Under the pieces are notes generated by a model, which saw only the letters and a list, made by a program, of their open reading frames with translations, had not been told where the DNA came from and searched no databases. Positions 58,896-64,000 of a stretch of 64,000 nucleotides of DNA are shown here, one piece after another. Source of the DNA: Clytia hemisphaerica (lineage: Eukaryota; Cnidaria; Hydrozoa; Leptothecata; Clytiidae); assembly GCA_902728285.1 (NCBI GenBank), contig CACVBU010000362.1, positions 1,272,373 through 1,336,372 on the forward strand, given 5' to 3'. The position numbers and the translations under genes were made by a program. Position 1 is the stretch's first letter, and every line of letters starts with the position of its first letter.

Positions 58896-59436
58896 TCAGG
58901 AATTTTTAAATCAATCTTGTCTGTTATTAATAAAACAACCATACAAAATATCTGGTGCAAGCTTTCTCCTATTTCTTCATCTAAATTCATACAATCAAAC
59001 CTAGTTCATCTTGTAGAGTTTCAAAAAAGAAAAAAAAGAGGGGTCATACACCTACTAATGATAAGCGATTCCGGTGATATTGAGATTTTGGTTCCGCTAA
59101 AATAGCACCTTTTTAGACATTTGAGGTTGATAATTTAGCCCAGAAATGGCACATAAAATGGCACCGAAATATGCTGCAAAAATTGAAAATTCAAGCTTTT
59201 GTATTGAGTCAAGATATTCCAGATATCTTCATTTTGACTGCAGACTTTTATCAAATTCTTTTTGTAATGGCTTGCTAACACTTCAAGGAAGAAATGAAAA
59301 GACGTTTTTTTGAAAAAGAAGACATTACATTGCAAAAAACAATAAAAACGTTATAAAGCGGAAGAAAAAATTGCTGAACATACCTATCTTTGTAATCAAA
59401 GTGCTGCAGAGGAAAAATTCCCCATGGCATATAAAT
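58896..59436. other. upstream flank of the second JmjC gene
   Basis: Presumed promoter and 5' untranslated region of the minus-strand gene. No motif can be supported. Confidence 0.4.
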
Positions 59437-60623
59437 GGGTTATTTTAAAAAGCATGGTACCCCAATTGGTGCACCAATTGGGGTACTTGTTGGGGTACCA
59501 CTTTCTGTCCTTAATTTTGTTAAATGACACTTAATTTCATTATAATATAGTGCTACAATCTTTCAGTGATGATTTAATAAAGTTAGATTTTAGGATTGTC
59601 ACAAAACTTTTGTCACAATTGCCGTTTTCCGACACAAAGTGAAAATCTACTGCTTTTTTATTAAATCAGCCGCCATCTTGCTTTTCTCCTTTCCTACTTC
59701 AAAAATTTACAGACCAGAATAAGTAAGACAAGAATAAATTCAGTAACCAAACCAAACAGTATTCCAATCCAGTAACCAACATCATATTATAGCTTAAAAT
59801 CAGGAGAATTGTAAGGTACTGGCTAGTAACATCTCGTTAATATCTTTTCTTTTTACATGTCAGAATGATGACAACAAATGACACTTTCTTGCAAAAATAT
59901 TCAAAAAATATTGAAACATAATAATCGTAAGTCAAATTCCTCCAAAAAGATTTATTACTCGTTTTGGCGCGAAAACTCGTCACCATTGTCACCATACCCT
60001 GAAATTCTTTTTTTTTATGATTAAAAAACAGCCAATTTATCTATTCAGTAGATCCCTAGAAACTAAAACTATAGTTATATACAGATAATGTTATTGAAAT
60101 CAATAATTAATCATATAAAATAATGGTATACTGAAAGTGATGCTTATTGTACAAAAGGATACAAATTGACAGTCATTTTAGCCTTGGAAAATCTGTAGAG
60201 ATGCTTTTAGAGCAAGAAAAGCAGTGTCATTTTCTTTTGTCATTTTTATCACTAAATAGACACTTTCTACCAAAAATTTTGATGACATCATAAAATACAA
60301 TAGTTCTAAGGTTGCCTTGATTAAGAATTACATATATACTCAATATGATGCAGGAAATATAATTGGATATGAATTGACAGTAGGAAGTAGTCTTTGATTC
60401 TCTAAAACACGTGTTTTAAAGCAAACGAGCATAAACACATATTATATCATTTGTATTACATGTTATTATTACATGTATTAATTATATCAGTCTACATTTA
60501 TTTTTAAAAGCGTATGTTATTCTTTTTCACACGATTTAACTCTGGTCAGTAAATTAAATGGATACCCCAATGAGTACCCCAATTGGTGCACCAATTGGGG
60601 TACCATGCTTTTTAAAATAACCC
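59437..60623. mobile_element. 1.19-kb inverted-repeat element with palindromic tips
   Basis: The ends GGGTTATTTTAAAAAGCATG (left) and its exact inverse (right) continue on both sides into a perfect 30-bp palindrome centred on TTGGTGCACCAA (59457-59486 and 60574-60603), then GGGGTAC(C). The arms are about 50 bp. The interior (about 1 kb) is AT-rich and non-coding. The target duplication is not clear; both sides are ATATAAAT-like. Confidence 0.82.
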
Positions 60624-61197
60624 TATATAAATAACTGTTTTAGGCTAAAAAAGGGTAAAATCTTTCAGTGGTACCACTCTCTATAATTCTAGTCCTCATT
60701 TTCAGGCTGAAAATCCTTGCCAAAGTATGAAAAGTAAAAAATAATAACTTTAATGAAAGAATTAATTTCAGAGAGTAGCACCATTGGATTTCTCAGGTAT
60801 TTTCTGATAAATATTGGGGAGGTTGAGGCTCGCGCCTGCGGCAGTAACAAAAGCAGGATTTTTGAAAAATGATCTTCAAACTTTCATAAATCCAGGAAGG
60901 AAAAGTTTTCTAGCACAAATTCTTTTTCCAACTTCAAGAGAATTTACTGTATTCAGCTTTCTTTTGCAAAAGAAATTATCAAGATATGTCTTTTCGTTCT
61001 TTCAAAATTTGAAAATGAGTACTCGCGGGTGCGCTTTTACAAACGTCTTGTTCACGGCACAGGAAATTTTTTTACCGGGGGTTACTAAAATCAAAAGCGC
61101 TAGCCACCCGAGTCAGCTATCGGCCTGAATTTTTTTACATTTTCCCCCGTAACAGTTTAGCTTTCGAAACATACCACGTTGGCTGACTAGAGTGTTC
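60624..61197. other. gene-free stretch
   Basis: An open frame at 60814-61128 (+) has no recognisable domain and no splice context. Nothing else is seen. Confidence 0.4.
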
Positions 61198-61199
61198 TA

Positions 61200-63872
61200 C
61201 CGGGTGCGCCACAAAAAAGTTTCTCTCTTTGAAACTAATTTTCTTGAAATCTAAAAATTTTAAAAGAACCACTCCTATTTCATTGGAAAGAAGATAGATA
61301 AACTTAAATTTTGATGGGTCATATTTATTAAATTCGATTCATTCGATCAAAAGTTTACATGATTTAAGAGCATTTTTCAGTAACAAAACACATAAATTTT
61401 GAAACTGAAGGGTTGAAAGGGTTTGTAAAATCTTCATCAAAATCAATTTAATTTAGTTTTACCGAGATTTTCCTCATATTTTTGGTTCTAAACTGGATAA
61501 GGTCTATGTAAGGCTGGATCTACCTCGAAACCCATATTTGATGTATTTTTATGAATTTTACCAGATTATTTGGCCTTTTATGACGAATCTTCTTCCTTTC
61601 ATTGAAATTCAACCTTCCTTTAAATAACAAAAGGTCATTTAGACAGCTAATTATCATTTTAATGACTGAAACGAAAATACTGATATATCATGTAAGCGTT
61701 TTTGAGCATTTTCCGAAAGTAACTTTTTTATTTGATTGAGCATAACTTTTGATCTAATGAATCAAATTCAATAAATGACCCATCAAAATTTAAGTTTATC
61801 TTTCTTCTTACCAATGAAATGAATGGTACTTTTAAAACTTTTAGATTTCGAGAAACTACCGGGTGACCCACGAAAAAGTTTGGACAGTTTTCGGCGTCTC
61901 GAGGCCGAAGAAATGTCTCAAAGTGCTTGAAATTTTCATATGTAGAAAGTAGATATTCTAACTTAAAGTTTGAGCTATTACTTTTTAAATTTGACCCACA
62001 AGTTCCCTACTTATGAGCTTATAAAGTCAAAATTAACTTTTCGGAATGAGCGAAATTACGTCAAAAAAGAGGTATCAAATTGTTTTATTATCAATCAATC
62101 AATCAAGCAAGGTCGTTAAATCGTTAGAAAAGAGCATGTTAGATATTTTTATTTAATTTTAAAACTTTTTTTAGATTCTTTACTTTCACAAAGTTTATTA
62201 ACAATTTATTCGTTCAGAAAAGAACCACCACCATACACTTTCTAGCATATTCCAGGCAAACCCACACTCTCTGTTCTTTCATAAGACACGACATTTTCAT
62301 AAAGAAGCAAATTATGCCTATTTGCAAAATATTTTTGATAAAAATATTTACAATAAATTTATATAAATCTACTTCGTTGTTAATTTATTATTTTACAAAC
62401 TTTAATTACATACAACACTAATTAACGAGGTCAAAACATCAGCACACTCGAAAAACACAATGTTAAAGATAAAGAAAACATTTATAATTTGATACCTCAT
62501 TTTGACGTGTTTTTGCACTTGCCGATAATTGAATTTTGACTTTAAAAGCTCATAAATGAAGAACCACTGAACCAAATTAAAAAAGTAATAGCTCAAAGTT
62601 TAAGTTAGAGCATCCTCTATCTTTAAAAAAAAGATTGAGTTTAAATTACTTTTATTTCAGACCCTAGCCAACGAAAACCGTCCGAACTTTTTCGTGGGTC
62701 ACCCGGTAGTTTTAAAGCATGTGCGTTTGCATAGGGTAAAATGGCGAAATGCGAAAATCGAATTTGGCGAAAAATTTTTGAAAAATGACCCTACAAGATT
62801 TGACTATATCTTTTTATTCCATGAAGAGATTACTTTCAAATAAAAAATGTATTAACAATGAACGGGTAAGCTTTCTAGAAATCCAAACATAAATTGCATA
62901 GCTTTTACCAAAAATTAGCACTTTAGGATCAGAAACAGTCAAAAACCAGCTTTTTCCAATTTTCTTCGAGTTACAGGAATTAATTCCTTGTTTGTTTTGA
63001 TCTGAAATATTCAGTAGGGGTGGCCAACATGGTTCCCTTGCTCATATCAGGGGGGCCCGAGACGGGGGTAAGAGAATTAAAGTTTCTAAGTAAAATCTTA
63101 ATTATCACCCAAAAAAGTGCCTTTTTTTATGTCCATATCTTTTAAATAGATGTCCAGCCTATCCTCTTTCAGTAAAGCTTCCTATACCTATTGTCCTTCA
63201 GAAAAACCAAAAATATTGGCCTTAATTGCTTACTTTCAGTTCCTGTAGCCAGTAGTGTGACCCCCTGTATTTCTATTTGTGACCCCTGTATTTCGTAGGG
63301 TTTTTTTAATAGAGATGTCACATGACTCAAATCCCGCAGTCTTATTGGACTAAAGAAAGCGAAAGTGAAATTGCGCGATCTGATTGGATGAAAAAAGACC
63401 GTGGGAGCTGGAAACGAATGGAATTCTCTAGAATTCTCATTCGAAAACAAAATGGTGGCAAGAAAAGCACGTCTTTTGCTTTGGACGAAAGCTTGTAAAT
63501 TCTGGTTGATTTTAAGGTTTTACCTTATCTCATTTACTTTAATTAGTAGAGGCTTCTTCAATGTTTGGCGAAGGAAAGTCTATAAAAGTTAATTGTTTTT
63601 TGGTGGAAAAAAGTGTTTAAAAAAGCATTTTTTGTGCTCAGTTTATTTTCTTCGCAAATTTTTGTCCATCTAAAATAGACGAACGAGTACGACTGATGGG
63701 ATGATTTTTTCACAGAACATAGTAAAACTATTCAGGAACTGAGACCTTTTACGAATTTCAAAAAACTGTTAGTCTGGAGATATATGAAAAGTTTAGACTG
63801 GTATTAGCGTTCGTGTTTCGGTTCCCAAACCAAACGCACGTGAAAGAGAGAAACCTTTTTGTGGCGCACCCG
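61200..63872. mobile_element. outer TA-flanked element, 2.67 kb, containing a nested insertion
   Basis: The left end CCGGGTGCGCCACAAAAAAG, then TTTCTCTCTTT, is mirrored at the right end (AAAGAGAGAAACCTTTTTGT, then GGCGCACCCG), with TA outside both (61198-61199 and 63873-63874). Inside, 61243-61365 and 61733-61853 form a further inverted pair of about 120 bp, sharing AAACTTAAATTTTGATGGGT. The element at 61859-62706 sits within it. No transposase was recognised in the remaining interior. Confidence 0.72.
61859..62706. mobile_element. nested TA-flanked element, 848 bp, long inverted repeats
   Basis: Starts CCGGGTGACCCACGAAAAAG and ends with its exact inverse; TA flanks both sides (61857-61858 and 62707-62708). 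The arms extend roughly 250 bp inward with moderate divergence (TTTGAGCTATTACTTTTTAA against its inverse; GAGGTATCAAATT against its inverse). The loop is AT-rich and non-coding. It shares the terminal CCGGGTG and CCAC with the surrounding element, so the two are related families. Confidence 0.85.
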
Positions 63873-64000
63873 TACTTTTTTCAGGAATTTAAAATAAGCC
63901 TTAAACGCAAATATTTCCATTTAAATTTCACATATTTTCAACCAACGTAGTATTTTAACAAGATAAATGTTTTTCTTTCCAAATCTGAAAGAATCTTTAA

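Overview
This is a repeat-dense, AT-rich piece of nuclear DNA from an invertebrate animal. Genes have many short exons with GT/AG introns. The encoded proteins (a Popeye-domain membrane protein, a CTHRC1-like collagen, a fibroblast growth factor, and two secreted JmjC/EF-hand proteins) are animal families. The abundance of APE-type non-LTR retrotransposons, tRNA-derived SINEs and short inverted-repeat DNA elements would fit a cnidarian or another marine invertebrate, but the phylum is a guess from gene content.

Layout. 1-5.2 kb holds only repeats: two TA-flanked MITEs, a solitary repeat end, a ~172-bp tandem repeat and a third MITE. 5.3-8.7 kb (+) is a complete Popeye-domain (POPDC/BVES-like) gene; a 719-bp inverted-repeat element sits inside its third coding exon. 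9.0-11.1 kb holds tandem repeats and MITEs. 11.8-12.9 kb (-) holds the two 3' exons of a CTHRC1-like secreted collagen; a decayed non-LTR retrotransposon (13.4-16.5 kb) lies just upstream, probably in its first intron. 16.8-26.6 kb holds repeats only. 26.7-28.95 kb (-) is a complete four-exon FGF gene. 29-41.8 kb has no gene I can support but many MITE and SINE copies. 41.8-52.5 kb (-) and 53.4-58.9 kb (-) are two head-to-tail paralogues encoding secreted JmjC proteins with an acidic linker and one EF-hand. The first carries a 3.04-kb retrotransposon in intron 5, and its last exon was not found. 59.4-64 kb holds a palindrome-tipped inverted-repeat element and a nest of TA-flanked elements.

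How the genes relate. The two JmjC genes are the most unusual content. Both have a signal peptide, and the complete one ends in FDEL, so an ER-lumen location is likely. The 41.8-52.5 kb copy keeps the iron ligands HxD...H (H180, D182, H259). The 53.4-58.9 kb copy has Tyr and Lys at the two His positions and should be unable to bind iron. This looks like an enzyme/pseudoenzyme pair with a Ca2+-binding module, next to a secretory-pathway collagen and a growth factor. A functional link between them is inference. Exon boundaries were read by eye from splice sites, reading phase and family similarity; all joins given for the Popeye, FGF and JmjC genes keep phase.
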